From assembly GCF_000721495.1 (NCBI RefSeq), contig NZ_JOHY01000007.1, positions 1 through 64,000 of the forward strand: a DNA stretch of 64,000 nucleotides, written 5' to 3'. Within the stretch, counting starts at the first letter, position 1; every line of letters starts with the position of its first letter. The position numbers were made by a program, and so were the translations under genes. Below, piece by piece: positions 20,553 through 28,022 of the stretch. The DNA is from Streptomyces sp. NRRL F-5123 (GTDB taxonomy: Bacteria > Actinomycetota > Actinomycetes > Streptomycetales > Streptomycetaceae). The notes beneath the pieces are model-generated. The model saw only the letters and a list, made by a program, of their open reading frames with translations. It was not told where the DNA came from and made no database searches.

Positions 20553-20594
20553 AGGGCGGTGCTCCCCCGCACTCGTGCGGGAGGGCACCGCCCT
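20553..20594. terminator. Shared bidirectional terminator
   Basis: AGGGCGGTGC / GCACCGCCCT outer stem (10 bases) and CCCGCAC / GTGCGGG inner stem. It lies 14 bases after the XRE regulator stop and about 15 bases after the 3' end of tRNA-Ala copy 2, so it serves both converging units. Confidence 0.8.
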
Positions 20595-20609
20595 CATGTC
20601 CTGCTGCTG

Positions 20610-20682
<73 letters not shown>

Positions 20683-20695
20683 TTGCGACGTCAGA

Positions 20696-20724
20696 ATCAT
20701 AGCCGGTCGTCGGACCGGAACGAA
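20696..20724 (-). promoter_or_regulatory. Candidate promoter of tRNA-Ala copy 2
   Basis: Minus strand TTCGTT (20724-20719), 17-base spacer, TATGAT (20701-20696), 13 bases before the tRNA. The -10 matches the actinobacterial TANNNT form well. Confidence 0.55.
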
Positions 20725-20758
20725 ATCGGCTTTCTGCCGCGCAGGGCGGTGCCCCTCA

Positions 20759-20857
20759 GGGGCGCGTGGGGGTACCTCCCAGGACCGCCGGCCGGCGGGG
20801 GGCTGGGCGGGCAGTTCTCCCCCAGAGCTTCGCCTGGGCGGTCCCCCCACGCGCCCC
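20759..20857. repeat. Long inverted repeat, intergenic
   Basis: 14-base perfect arms GGGGCGCGTGGGGG (20759-20772) and its complement (20844-20857), with inner GGTACCTCCCAG and CTCCCCCAGAGC words. This resembles the palindromic GTACC/CTGGGGGAG repeats I remember from Streptomyces intergenic regions. It lies in the gene-free 272 bases between tRNA-Ala copy 2 and the phosphatase gene. Confidence 0.65.
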
Positions 20858-20954
20858 CGAAAACGCTCGCCCGGCGCGGCACGCGCATGCTCCCCCGCGC
20901 CCCGGGGGCGCCCCGCGGCCCAGGCGCAAGGTGCACACGCCCGCCCGGCGAGGG

Positions 20955-21608
20955 CTATGTGTCGTCGCCCAGGACGGGCTCGGGCAGGGTGCCCGCGTTG
21001 TGCTCCGTCAGGCGCCAGCCGCGAGCGCCCTCGCCGAGGACGGACCAGCAGCAGTTGGAGAGGCCGCCGAGGGACTCCCAGGTCTCGGGCGCGAGCCCGA
21101 GGAGGCGGCCGATGGTCGTGCGGATCGTGCCGCCGTGGCTGACGACGACGAGGACTCCGCCGTCGGGCAGCTCGTCGGCGGCGGCGAGGACGACGGGGGC
21201 GGCGCGGTCGGCGACCTCGGTCTCCAGCTCGCCGCCGCCGCGGCGGACGGGCTCGCCGCGCTTCCACGCGGCGTACTGCTCGCCGTAGCGGCCGACGATC
21301 TCCTCGTGGGTGAGGCCCTGCCAGTGGCCGGCGTAGGTCTCCTGGAGGGCCTTGTGGTGGGTGACGGGCAGGCCAGTGAGGGCGGACAGCTCGACGGCGG
21401 TGGCAGCGGCCCGGCTCAGGTCGGAGGCGATGATCGCGTCCGGTTCGAGGGCGGCGAGCAGCCGGGCGGCACGGCGGGCCTGGGCGACACCGGTCGCGGT
21501 GAGCCGGATGTCGGTGGTGCCCTGGAAACGCTGCTCCAGATTCCACTCCGTCTGGCCGTGCCGCCACAGCACGATCCGGCGGCCCCGGCCGCTGCGCCGG
21601 CCGTTCAG
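20955..21608 (-). CDS. Histidine phosphatase (phosphoglycerate mutase family)
   Basis: About 217 residues of the histidine phosphatase superfamily: catalytic motif LWRHGQTEWN near the N-terminus and the second catalytic His in VVSHGGTIR. The first strand RRIVLWRHG is complete only if translation starts upstream of the GTG at 21572. In that frame the only candidate is CTG at 21608, overlapping the rsfS stop as CTGA, exactly like the ATGA couplings elsewhere in the window. If GTG 21572 is the start, the protein is 12 residues shorter. In actinobacteria this gene commonly follows rsfS. Substrate unknown. Confidence 0.88.
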   Translation of the reverse strand: MNGRRSGRGRRIVLWRHGQTEWNLEQRFQGTTDIRLTATGVAQARRAARLLAALEPDAIIASDLSRAAATAVELSALTGLPVTHHKALQETYAGHWQGLTHEEIVGRYGEQYAAWKRGEPVRRGGGELETEVADRAAPVVLAAADELPDGGVLVVVSHGGTIRTTIGRLLGLAPETWESLGGLSNCCWSVLGEGARGWRLTEHNAGTLPEPVLGDDT

Positions 21609-22030
21609 CTGTCGATCCCGTCGTCGGCCGCCCCGGCGTGCTCCTTGCCCTTGCCGCGGGTGGCCACCGCGTCCTCGGGCAGCGGGATCTCGGGGCAGTC
21701 CTTCCAGAGCCGCTCCAGCGCGTAGAAGACCCGCTCCTCGGAGTGCTGGACGTGCACGACGATGTCGACGTAGTCGAGCAGCACCCAGCGGCCCTCGCGC
21801 TCGCCCTCCCGGCGCACCGGCTTGGCGTCCAGCTCGTCGCGCAGCTTGTCCTCGACGGCGTCGACGATGGCCCGCACCTGGCGGTCGTTCGGGGCGGAGG
21901 CGACCAGGAAGGTGTCGGTGATGGAGAGCACGTCGCTGACGTCGTAGGCGATGACGTCGTGCGCGAGCTTGTCGGCGGCGGCCTGCGCGGCGGCGCGGGT
22001 CAGCTCGATGGAGCGGTCAGTGGCGGTCAC
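21605..22030 (-). CDS. rsfS: Ribosome silencing factor RsfS
   Basis: 141 residues of the RsfS (Iojap) family, which binds ribosomal protein L14 and blocks subunit joining. Core motifs: DVSDVLSITDTFLVASAPNDRQVRAIVDAVEDKL and GRWVLLDYVDIVVHVQHSEERVFYALERLW. GTG start at 22030. A charged C-terminal tail (about residues 120-141) is extra. The gene lies downstream of nadD and the LCP gene, as in many bacteria where nadD and rsfS are neighbours. Confidence 0.95.
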   Translation of the reverse strand: MTATDRSIELTRAAAQAAADKLAHDVIAYDVSDVLSITDTFLVASAPNDRQVRAIVDAVEDKLRDELDAKPVRREGEREGRWVLLDYVDIVVHVQHSEERVFYALERLWKDCPEIPLPEDAVATRGKGKEHAGAADDGIDS

Positions 22031-22125
22031 AGATACGGCTTTCCGGTCGGGGGTCTACTGCCTCCAGGGTCTCACGACCCTCCGACAGCCCCCGACCGGA
22101 TTTTCGACCGGGTGTCCGGTTTCAC

Positions 22126-22159
22126 GGCCCGCACCGGCCCGCGCGAGCCGGTGCGGGCC
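22126..22159. terminator. Hairpin after LCP gene
   Basis: Perfect 13-base stem GGCCCGCACCGGC / GCCGGTGCGGGCC with an 8-base loop, 24 bases after the stop of the LCP gene and about 100 bases before rsfS. Confidence 0.7.
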
Positions 22160-22182
22160 GGTACGGGCCGGTACGGCGCCCG

Positions 22183-24150
22183 TCAGGAGACGTCGGGCTT
22201 GTAGTCCTTGCCGAGCGTCACGGCGATGTCGGCGTTGGACGGCACCTTGCCCTTGGCGACCGCGGTCGGCGGCAGGCCCAGGGTGGCGGCGACGTCCTTG
22301 GCCGCCTCCAGCCGCGCGGCGTCCGCGTAGAGGACCTGGGAGGCGCTCTTGGTGGCGCTCGCCTTGCCGCCGGCGACGTAGGTGTACGTGGCGCCGTTGA
22401 CGATCGCGGCCTGCGCCATCGAGGCGGCGGACTTGTCACCGGTCGCGTCGGTGATCAGCACCCGCGGCTGGGCGGTGCCCTCGGACTGCTTGACGGTGCC
22501 GCCCAGCAGCTCCTTGACGGAGTCGGTGGCGTCCGCGCTGAGGGTGCCGTCCGTCTGCACCGGGAGCACGGTGGTGTCGTACTGGCCGGTCTTCGCGAGG
22601 TCGGCGAGCTGCGCGAGGGACGCGCCGAGCTGCTTGTCGGTGAGCGACGGGTCGAGGATCTGGCTGAGGGACTGCACGGTCCTGGTGGCGCCCTCGGCGT
22701 CGCTCGGCATCTTCTTCAGAACCGCCTGGAAGACCTGCCCGAAGCGGGCGAGCTGCTTGCTCTGCGGCTCCCCGGAGGCCCGGTAGGTGGCGTACGCGAC
22801 GGCCGCCTGCCCGGACAGTTCCTGCTGCTTGCCCTGCGCGACGACCGTCTTGCCGCTGTCCTTGCCGGTGCCCTTGACCGCGGTGTCGGTGTCCACGTAG
22901 ACGTCGCCGAGCGCGTCGACCAGCAGCTCCAGATAGGGGCTGTCCAGCCGCCAGCTGCCCTTGATGTCGGCGCCGAGCAGGGTGTTCAGGGAGTCCCGCG
23001 TCGGGCCTATGCCGTCGTCGACGGACTTGTCCAGGGTGGTGGCGCCGCCGTCGTCGGACGTGACCGACAGCGTGTTCGGCAGCAGGACGGTGGTGCCGCG
23101 CTTCTTGGTGGCGTTGTCCACGAGCAGCGCGGTGTCGCTGGGGCCGCCGTCGACCGGGATGAAGTGCACGACGATGACGTCCCGCTTCTGCGGGCCGCTC
23201 GCCGCCGCCGCCGCGGCCTTGTCCTTGCCCAGTCCCGGCAGCTTGCCGGCCTGCCACAGGTAGCCTGCGCCGCCGATGAGAGCGAGCACCAGCACCAGCA
23301 CCAGGCCCGCCTTGCGGTTGCGGCCACGGCGCCGGGCCTCCTCGCGCCGCTCGGTGCGCGACTCGGAGAACTTGAGCCAGTCGATGACCTCCTCCGACTG
23401 CTCGGACTCCTCGTCGACGAAGGCGAACATCTCGGTCTGGTAGCCGCCACGCCCGTCGGGCCTGCCCGGTCCCGCCTGCGTCCCGCTCCGCGGCCCGGCC
23501 GGCGGCTCGGTCTGCACGGGCATCTGCCCGGTCTCGTAGGCCTGCTGCCGGCCGGTGTCGAAGACGGGGTGCTGCCCCGTCTCGTACACAGGCGTCTGGC
23601 CTGTCTCGTACACAGGCGTCTGGCCCGTCTCGTACACGGGCTGCCGGCCGGTGTCGAAGACGGGGTGCTGACCCGTCTCGTACACGGGCTGCTGGCCGGT
23701 GTCGTACACCGGCATCTGGCCCGTCTGGTAGGCCTGCTGCTGCCCGGTGTCGTACACGGGCATCTGGCCGGTCTGGTACGTCGCGTGCTGGCCGGTGTCG
23801 TAGGACTGCGGCTGCGGGGGCTGCTCGTAGTACGGCTGCTGGGGGATGTAGCCGCCGGGCTGCCGGCCGGGGGGCGGGGGCGCGGAGCCGCCGCCGTAGG
23901 TCTGGTAGGGGTCCTGGTAACCGGCCTGCCCGGGCGGCGCCTGCTGCTGCGGGGGGACGGGGCGGGCCTGCTGGACGGGCTGCCGGGGCGGCTGCGGGCG
24001 GGGGCGGCCGTACTCGTCGTATCCGCCCTGGTCGCCGTACCCCTCGTAACCGTAGGACTGCTGCCCGTAGTAGGGCTCCTGCCGGTTCTGGTCCCTCTCG
24101 TCGTCTGGTCCGCCCTCGGCATATTGCCAACGGGGGTTTGCGTCGTTCAC
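22183..24150 (-). CDS. LCP-type envelope protein with LytR_C domain and octapeptide repeats
   Basis: 655 residues. Order: a cytoplasmic Gln/Pro/Tyr/Gly-rich region (1-118); twelve octapeptides of the form TGQxPVYx (119-214); an acidic segment; a basic stop-transfer patch; one membrane helix (about 281-299); an extracellular LCP-like domain (about 325-475, with LLVDALGDVYVDTD); and a LytR_C domain (about 560-650). LCP proteins attach teichoic acids or similar polymers to peptidoglycan. The usual catalytic PRDT arginine is replaced here (LLPNTLSV), so the enzyme may be divergent or inactive. GTG 24150 has AAGGGG upstream; GTG 24165 is an alternative. The glycopolymer locus 9 kb away gives a plausible substrate. 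I recall a related polydiglycosylphosphate transferase (PdtA) of S. coelicolor in a similar position. Confidence 0.85.
   Translation of the reverse strand: MNDANPRWQYAEGGPDDERDQNRQEPYYGQQSYGYEGYGDQGGYDEYGRPRPQPPRQPVQQARPVPPQQQAPPGQAGYQDPYQTYGGGSAPPPPGRQPGGYIPQQPYYEQPPQPQSYDTGQHATYQTGQMPVYDTGQQQAYQTGQMPVYDTGQQPVYETGQHPVFDTGRQPVYETGQTPVYETGQTPVYETGQHPVFDTGRQQAYETGQMPVQTEPPAGPRSGTQAGPGRPDGRGGYQTEMFAFVDEESEQSEEVIDWLKFSESRTERREEARRRGRNRKAGLVLVLVLALIGGAGYLWQAGKLPGLGKDKAAAAAASGPQKRDVIVVHFIPVDGGPSDTALLVDNATKKRGTTVLLPNTLSVTSDDGGATTLDKSVDDGIGPTRDSLNTLLGADIKGSWRLDSPYLELLVDALGDVYVDTDTAVKGTGKDSGKTVVAQGKQQELSGQAAVAYATYRASGEPQSKQLARFGQVFQAVLKKMPSDAEGATRTVQSLSQILDPSLTDKQLGASLAQLADLAKTGQYDTTVLPVQTDGTLSADATDSVKELLGGTVKQSEGTAQPRVLITDATGDKSAASMAQAAIVNGATYTYVAGGKASATKSASQVLYADAARLEAAKDVAATLGLPPTAVAKGKVPSNADIAVTLGKDYKPDVS
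23509..23796 (-). repeat. Twelve tandem 24-base (octapeptide) repeats
   Basis: In-frame repeats encoding TGQHATYQ, TGQMPVYD, TGQQQAYQ, TGQQPVYE, TGQHPVFD, TGQTPVYE and similar units in the cytoplasmic N-terminus of the LCP-type protein. Several units are exact DNA duplicates, so copy number is likely unstable. Confidence 0.95.
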
Positions 24151-24187
24151 GAGGAACCCCTTCACCTGCTGTGGTTCGCGGTGCGTG

Positions 24188-24790
24188 TTATCCGGAGGCG
24201 TCCCGGTAGAGCGCACGCTTGTCGATGTACCGCACGACGCCGTCCGGAACCAAGTACCAGACCGGGTCGCCCTTGGCCACCCGCTGCCTGCAGTCCGTCG
24301 AGGAGATCGCCAGGGCCGGGACCTCCACCAGCGAGGCACCGCCCTCGGGAAAGCCCGGGTCCGACAGCGTATGCCCCGGACGGGTCACTCCGATGAAATG
24401 TGCGAGCGCAAAAAGCTCCTCGGCATGGCGCCAGGAGAAGATCTGCGACAGGGCGTCGGCCCCGGTGATGAAGAAGAGGTCCGCGTCGGGGTGCTCGGCA
24501 CGCAGGTCGCGCAGGGTGTCGATGGTGTATGTCGCACCCCCGCGGTCGATGTCGCTGCGGCTGACCGAGAACGTCGGATTGGACGCGGTGGCGATCACCG
24601 TCATCAGATACCGGTCCTCGGCAGGTGACACCGCGCGCTCGCTCTTCTGCCAGGGCTGCCCGGTGGGGACGAAAACGACCTCGTCGAGGTGGAAAAGGCT
24701 CGCCACCTCGCTCGCGGCCACCAGGTGCCCGTGGTGGATGGGGTCGAACGTGCCGCCCATCACACCGATGCGGCGTTTGGCGTCGGACAT
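24188..24790 (-). CDS. nadD: Nicotinate-nucleotide adenylyltransferase
   Basis: 200 residues. NadD joins ATP and nicotinate mononucleotide in NAD synthesis. The nucleotidyltransferase signature [12 protein letters not shown] is at residues 12-23, with [11 protein letters not shown] and the ISSTDCR motif (ISSTxxR) near the C-terminus. The ATG at 24790 is chosen because [13 protein letters not shown] is the usual start; no strong ribosome site is seen, and it follows the small membrane protein by 7 bases, so translation may be coupled. The LCP gene follows after 37 bases. Confidence 0.96.
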   Translation of the reverse strand: MSDAKRRIGVMGGTFDPIHHGHLVAASEVASLFHLDEVVFVPTGQPWQKSERAVSPAEDRYLMTVIATASNPTFSVSRSDIDRGGATYTIDTLRDLRAEHPDADLFFITGADALSQIFSWRHAEELFALAHFIGVTRPGHTLSDPGFPEGGASLVEVPALAISSTDCRQRVAKGDPVWYLVPDGVVRYIDKRALYRDASG

Positions 24791-24797
24791 GGCGAGA

Positions 24798-24947
24798 CTA
24801 GTCGCGGTTGAAGCGGGTGACCAGCCACAGCAGGACGAGCAGCGCACCCAGTGCGCCGAAGCCGGTCAGGTACGGGCTGAGGCTGGGGTGATTGCCCCCG
24901 TTCTCCTCGGCGAGCGTGGTCAGTGCGGAGACTGCGGCGGGCGACAT
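24798..24947 (-). CDS. Small single-pass membrane protein
   Basis: 49 residues: a short polar N-terminus ([20 protein letters not shown]) then a membrane helix [20 protein letters not shown] ending in a basic tail. I remember very similar short proteins upstream of nadD in Streptomyces. Start ATG 24947; an upstream in-frame start at 24998 would add 17 residues. Function unknown. Confidence 0.75.
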   Translation of the reverse strand: MSPAAVSALTTLAEENGGNHPSLSPYLTGFGALGALLVLLWLVTRFNRD

Positions 24948-25085
24948 GTCAGCGGAACCCTTTGCGAAGTCGGGGACGGGCGGCAAGACTCTCGGCACAT
25001 GGTACGGGCGTGCCCGTGGGAACTTCGCGCAGGCTCCGCGCGTCCAGCTTTGTGTACCGGTGGGCTACCAGGGGGTTGGGCCAGT

Positions 25086-26234
25086 ATGTCCGAGTCGCAC
25101 GCATCAGGGGACGACCGGGTGAGCACGGAGAAGCTCCCGGGACGCACCCGCAGAAGGTTCCCTGACATCTCGTCACGGGCCTACGAGCACCCCGCCGACC
25201 GCTCCGCCCTGGTGGCGCTGCGCAAGCTCAGCGGCTTCGACACGGTCTTCAAGTCGCTCAGCGGCCTGCTGCCCGAGCGCAGCCTGCGACTGCTCTTCCT
25301 GTCGGACTCCGTCCGGGTGAGCGACGAGCAGTTCGCCCACCTCAACGCGATGCTGCGGGACGCCTGCTACATCCTGGACCTGGAGAAGGTCCCGGCGATG
25401 TACGTGACGATGGACCCGCAGCCCAACGCGATGTGCATCGGCATGGACGCCCCGGTCATCGTCCTGACCACCGGCCTGGTCGAGCTGCTCGACGAGGAGG
25501 AGATGCGCGCGGTCATCGGCCACGAGGTCGGCCACGCACTGTCCGGCCACTCGGTCTACCGCACGATACTGCTCTTCCTGACCAACCTCGCGCTGCGCAT
25601 CGCGTGGATCCCGCTGGGCAACCTGGCGGTGCTGGCGATCATCACCGCGCTGCGCGAGTGGTTCCGCAAGTCGGAGCTGTCGGCGGACCGCGCCGGGCTG
25701 CTCGTCGGCCAGGACCTCCAGGCGTCGATGCGCGGCCTGATGAAGATTGCCGGCGGCAACCACCTGCACGAGATGAACGTCGAGGCGTTCCTCAAGCAGG
25801 CCGACGAGTACGAGGCGGGCGGCGACCTGCGCGACTCCGTCCTGAAGATCCTCAACGTGCTGCCGCGCAGCCACCCCTTCACCACCATCCGGGCCTCCGA
25901 GCTGCGCCGCTGGGCCACCACCCGCGAATACCAGCGGCTGATGGACGGCCACTACCCCAAGCGCACGGCCGACAAGGACGCCTCGGTCTCCGACGCCTTC
26001 CGGGACACCGCGAGCCACTACTCCGACTCGATGAAGCGCAGCAAGGACCCGCTGATGGGCCTGATACGCGACATCACCAACGGGGCGACCGACGTCGGCG
26101 GGCGGCTGCGCGACCGCTTCACAGGCTCCGGTTCGCAGGCGACCGCGGAACACCCGCAGGAGTCAGCAGCGGACTCGGAGTCGCAGCCGGATCCCGGTCC
26201 CGAGGGCGGGCAGCCGGAGAGCCCGCTGCCGTAG
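25086..26234 (+). CDS. M48 family metalloprotease
   Basis: 382 residues. Zinc motif HEVGH at about residues 145-149, third ligand Glu in the following helix (SELSADRAGLL), hydrophobic stretch between them (ILLFLTNLALRIAWIPLGNLAVLAII) marking a membrane-associated M48/HtpX-like peptidase. The C-terminal 90 residues are polar and disordered. ATG 25086 or GTG 25120 could be the start. It is divergent from the small membrane protein/nadD unit. Its last 116 bases overlap the 3' end of the gene at 26119 on the opposite strand. Confidence 0.92.
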   Translation: MSESHASGDDRVSTEKLPGRTRRRFPDISSRAYEHPADRSALVALRKLSGFDTVFKSLSGLLPERSLRLLFLSDSVRVSDEQFAHLNAMLRDACYILDLEKVPAMYVTMDPQPNAMCIGMDAPVIVLTTGLVELLDEEEMRAVIGHEVGHALSGHSVYRTILLFLTNLALRIAWIPLGNLAVLAIITALREWFRKSELSADRAGLLVGQDLQASMRGLMKIAGGNHLHEMNVEAFLKQADEYEAGGDLRDSVLKILNVLPRSHPFTTIRASELRRWATTREYQRLMDGHYPKRTADKDASVSDAFRDTASHYSDSMKRSKDPLMGLIRDITNGATDVGGRLRDRFTGSGSQATAEHPQESAADSESQPDPGPEGGQPESPLP

Positions 26235-27414
26235 CGGCGGCGGAGTCCGTAGCGGTCGCGGAGCCCGTCGCGGCCGGGGCCGCGGAGCCCGTGGCGGTCG
26301 GGGCCGCCGGTGTGTCCGGGTTCGCGGCGGCTCCGGTGCCCGCCGTCGGGTCCACCCCGGTGAGCGGGGCGCAGCGTGCGCCGGGCGGGCGGGCCGTCTC
26401 GTACGGGTTGACGCCGCTGACGGTGTCGGGGGCGGAGTGGCCGGCCAGTATCGGTTGGAAGTAGCTCTGCACCTCCGCCGAGCACGCGAGCGGGCCCGCC
26501 GTGACGTCGGAGCGCACGACCTCCAGGCGGTGCTCGCGGAGCTGGCCGTGGGTGAAGTGGAAGGCCATCCGGCGCCGGACGGTGAAGAGCGACACCGGGC
26601 CGTCGGGGTCGGAGGCGTCCCTGATGGCGTAGACGTAGGTGTGGTCCGCGACGACCTCCAGCCGGCCGTCCGCCGTCTGGAGGGCGGAGTACGAGCCGCG
26701 CACGCGGATGTCGTCGGTCGCCAGCTCGACGCGGTCCCCCGGGTCCGGGTCGAAGCGCACCAGCCAGCCGGTGGCCTCGTGCACACCGTCCGCCTCCGGG
26801 GCACTGAGGCTGCCGTTGAACAGGTCGAGCTGCTCGGGCTCCAGCAGCGCCTGCACGGCCCGGGTGTCGCCGCCGGTGACCGTCTGCTCCTTGAGCCCGG
26901 AGTCGTCGAGGAAGCGCCGGACGGTCAGGTAGCCGGCCGTCACGTCGTCCGCGTCGAAGCCGCCGACCGGCTCCACGTGCTCCGGCAGCGCCAGGCCCTC
27001 CTCACGGCTGTGGAAGTCGGGCCCCGCGGCGGGGGTGCCCGTGAAGGGCGCGTCGGGCGACACCGCGCGCACCGGCCCCGCGGGCACCAGCGGGGTCACG
27101 GTGACCTGCAGCTCGGTGCCGGAGGCCGCGTCGTGCGAGCGGTAGGGGTGGCGCACCCCCATGTAGACCGCGAAGGCGAAGGCCAGCACGATCAGCAGCA
27201 CCAGGGCCACCGCCTGGCGGGCGAGCCCGCCGGGCAGCGCGTGGCGCACCCGGACCGCACGGCCGGCCTCGTCCTGCCGCTCGCGCGCGGAAAACTCCTG
27301 GATCCGGGCAGCCCTCACGAACGATTCGTCGAAGACGACGGATCGGAATTCGTCCTCACCGCCTCCTGAGGCGCCCTCGGGCGTGCCCTCAGGAGGGTCT
27401 CCAGGCCCGCTCAT
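26119..27414 (-). CDS. Membrane-anchored protein with DEFxSxVxDExFVR motif (larger paralogue)
   Basis: 431 residues, function unknown. Residues 21-45 carry DEFRSVVFDESFVRAA, then SARER; residues 67-88 are one membrane helix; about 90-350 form an extracytoplasmic domain (FDADDVTAGYLTVRRFLDDSGL, then VHEATGWLVRFDPD, then ...ACSAEVQSYFQPILAG) with two cysteines; the last 70 residues are Ala/Thr/Pro-rich. The same N-terminal motif opens the next gene upstream (27479-27910). I recall that genes in this position in S. coelicolor (SCO2583-2584 area) have been linked to spore-wall glycopolymers, but cannot confirm it. Starts at ATG 27414. Confidence 0.8.
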   Translation of the reverse strand: MSGPGDPPEGTPEGASGGGEDEFRSVVFDESFVRAARIQEFSARERQDEAGRAVRVRHALPGGLARQAVALVLLIVLAFAFAVYMGVRHPYRSHDAASGTELQVTVTPLVPAGPVRAVSPDAPFTGTPAAGPDFHSREEGLALPEHVEPVGGFDADDVTAGYLTVRRFLDDSGLKEQTVTGGDTRAVQALLEPEQLDLFNGSLSAPEADGVHEATGWLVRFDPDPGDRVELATDDIRVRGSYSALQTADGRLEVVADHTYVYAIRDASDPDGPVSLFTVRRRMAFHFTHGQLREHRLEVVRSDVTAGPLACSAEVQSYFQPILAGHSAPDTVSGVNPYETARPPGARCAPLTGVDPTAGTGAAANPDTPAAPTATGSAAPAATGSATATDSAAATAAGSPAARPRDRDPAATPSPLLTPAGVPRSPANRSL

Positions 27415-27478
27415 ACCACAAGGTTATGTCCGCCGGAGCGGGAATAAACTCCCCCGTACCGGCCGAGTTGACATCGGA

Positions 27479-27910
27479 TCAGGGCGCGGGTGCGCCGACG
27501 ACGGGCGGCATGCTCTGCCGCCCCACCTGACTGCCGCTGGACGGCGGTGCATCGGCCGGCCGGCGGGCGCCCGCACCGGCTCCGCGGTAGACCGCGGCGA
27601 AGGTCAGGGCGACCACTCCGATGCCCATGACCACGGCGAGGGCCCAGGCCACCGGGCGGTGCCAGCGGGTGCTGCTGCCGCGGTAGCGGTGACCCGCGGC
27701 ATAGAGGGGGTCGGGGGCGAGATCCGCCTCGTCGTCCAGCTCGGGGACGTCATGGCGGCCGGTCCCGCGCCGCCCCGGCCAACCGGGCGCTGCGGCGGGA
27801 CCTTCGGCGACGGCGAGCATCCGTTCCTGGGCCGAGGGCTCGTGGAACAGGGCAGACCGTACGAATTCTTCGTCGAGGACTAGGGAGGCGAACTCGTCAT
27901 CGTCCGGCAT
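27479..27910 (-). CDS. Small membrane protein with DEFxSxVxDExFVR motif (smaller paralogue)
   Basis: 143 residues. N-terminal motif DEFASLVLDEEFVRSA then EPSAQER (residues 5-30), an acidic region, a membrane helix at about 88-108 (VAWALAVVMGIGVVALTFAAV) and a short Pro/Ser-rich tail outside. It shares only the N-terminal motif with the following larger gene, 64 bases downstream, so both probably dock to the same cytoplasmic partner. Function unknown. ATG start at 27910. Confidence 0.8.
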   Translation of the reverse strand: MPDDDEFASLVLDEEFVRSALFHEPSAQERMLAVAEGPAAAPGWPGRRGTGRHDVPELDDEADLAPDPLYAAGHRYRGSSTRWHRPVAWALAVVMGIGVVALTFAAVYRGAGAGARRPADAPPSSGSQVGRQSMPPVVGAPAP

Positions 27911-27980
27911 CTGTCCAGAGTAATGCGGAAGTTGGCCTTTTGGGCAGGGGAATCCGGGCCGCCTGTGCACCGGCTGTGCA

Positions 27981-28010
27981 CCCGGACGGCCCAGTGCGCC
28001 GGCGTCCGGG
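27981..28010. terminator. Hairpin terminator after proA
   Basis: CCCGGACG / CGTCCGGG stem with a 14-base loop, 12 bases after the proA stop, enclosed by an outer GGGCCGCC / GGCGGCCC pair (27956-27963 and 28012-28019). Confidence 0.6.
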
Positions 28011-28022
28011 CGGCGGCCCAGG

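Noticed and set aside
23509..23796. Regular 24-base repeats considered as a CRISPR array
   Set aside because: The repeats are contiguous without unique spacers, in frame, and encode a consistent octapeptide inside an LCP-type gene; no cas genes.
24219..25085. Upstream extension of the M48 protease frame by 289 codons
   Set aside because: It runs antisense to nadD and the small membrane protein; the family N-terminus fits the ATG at 25086.
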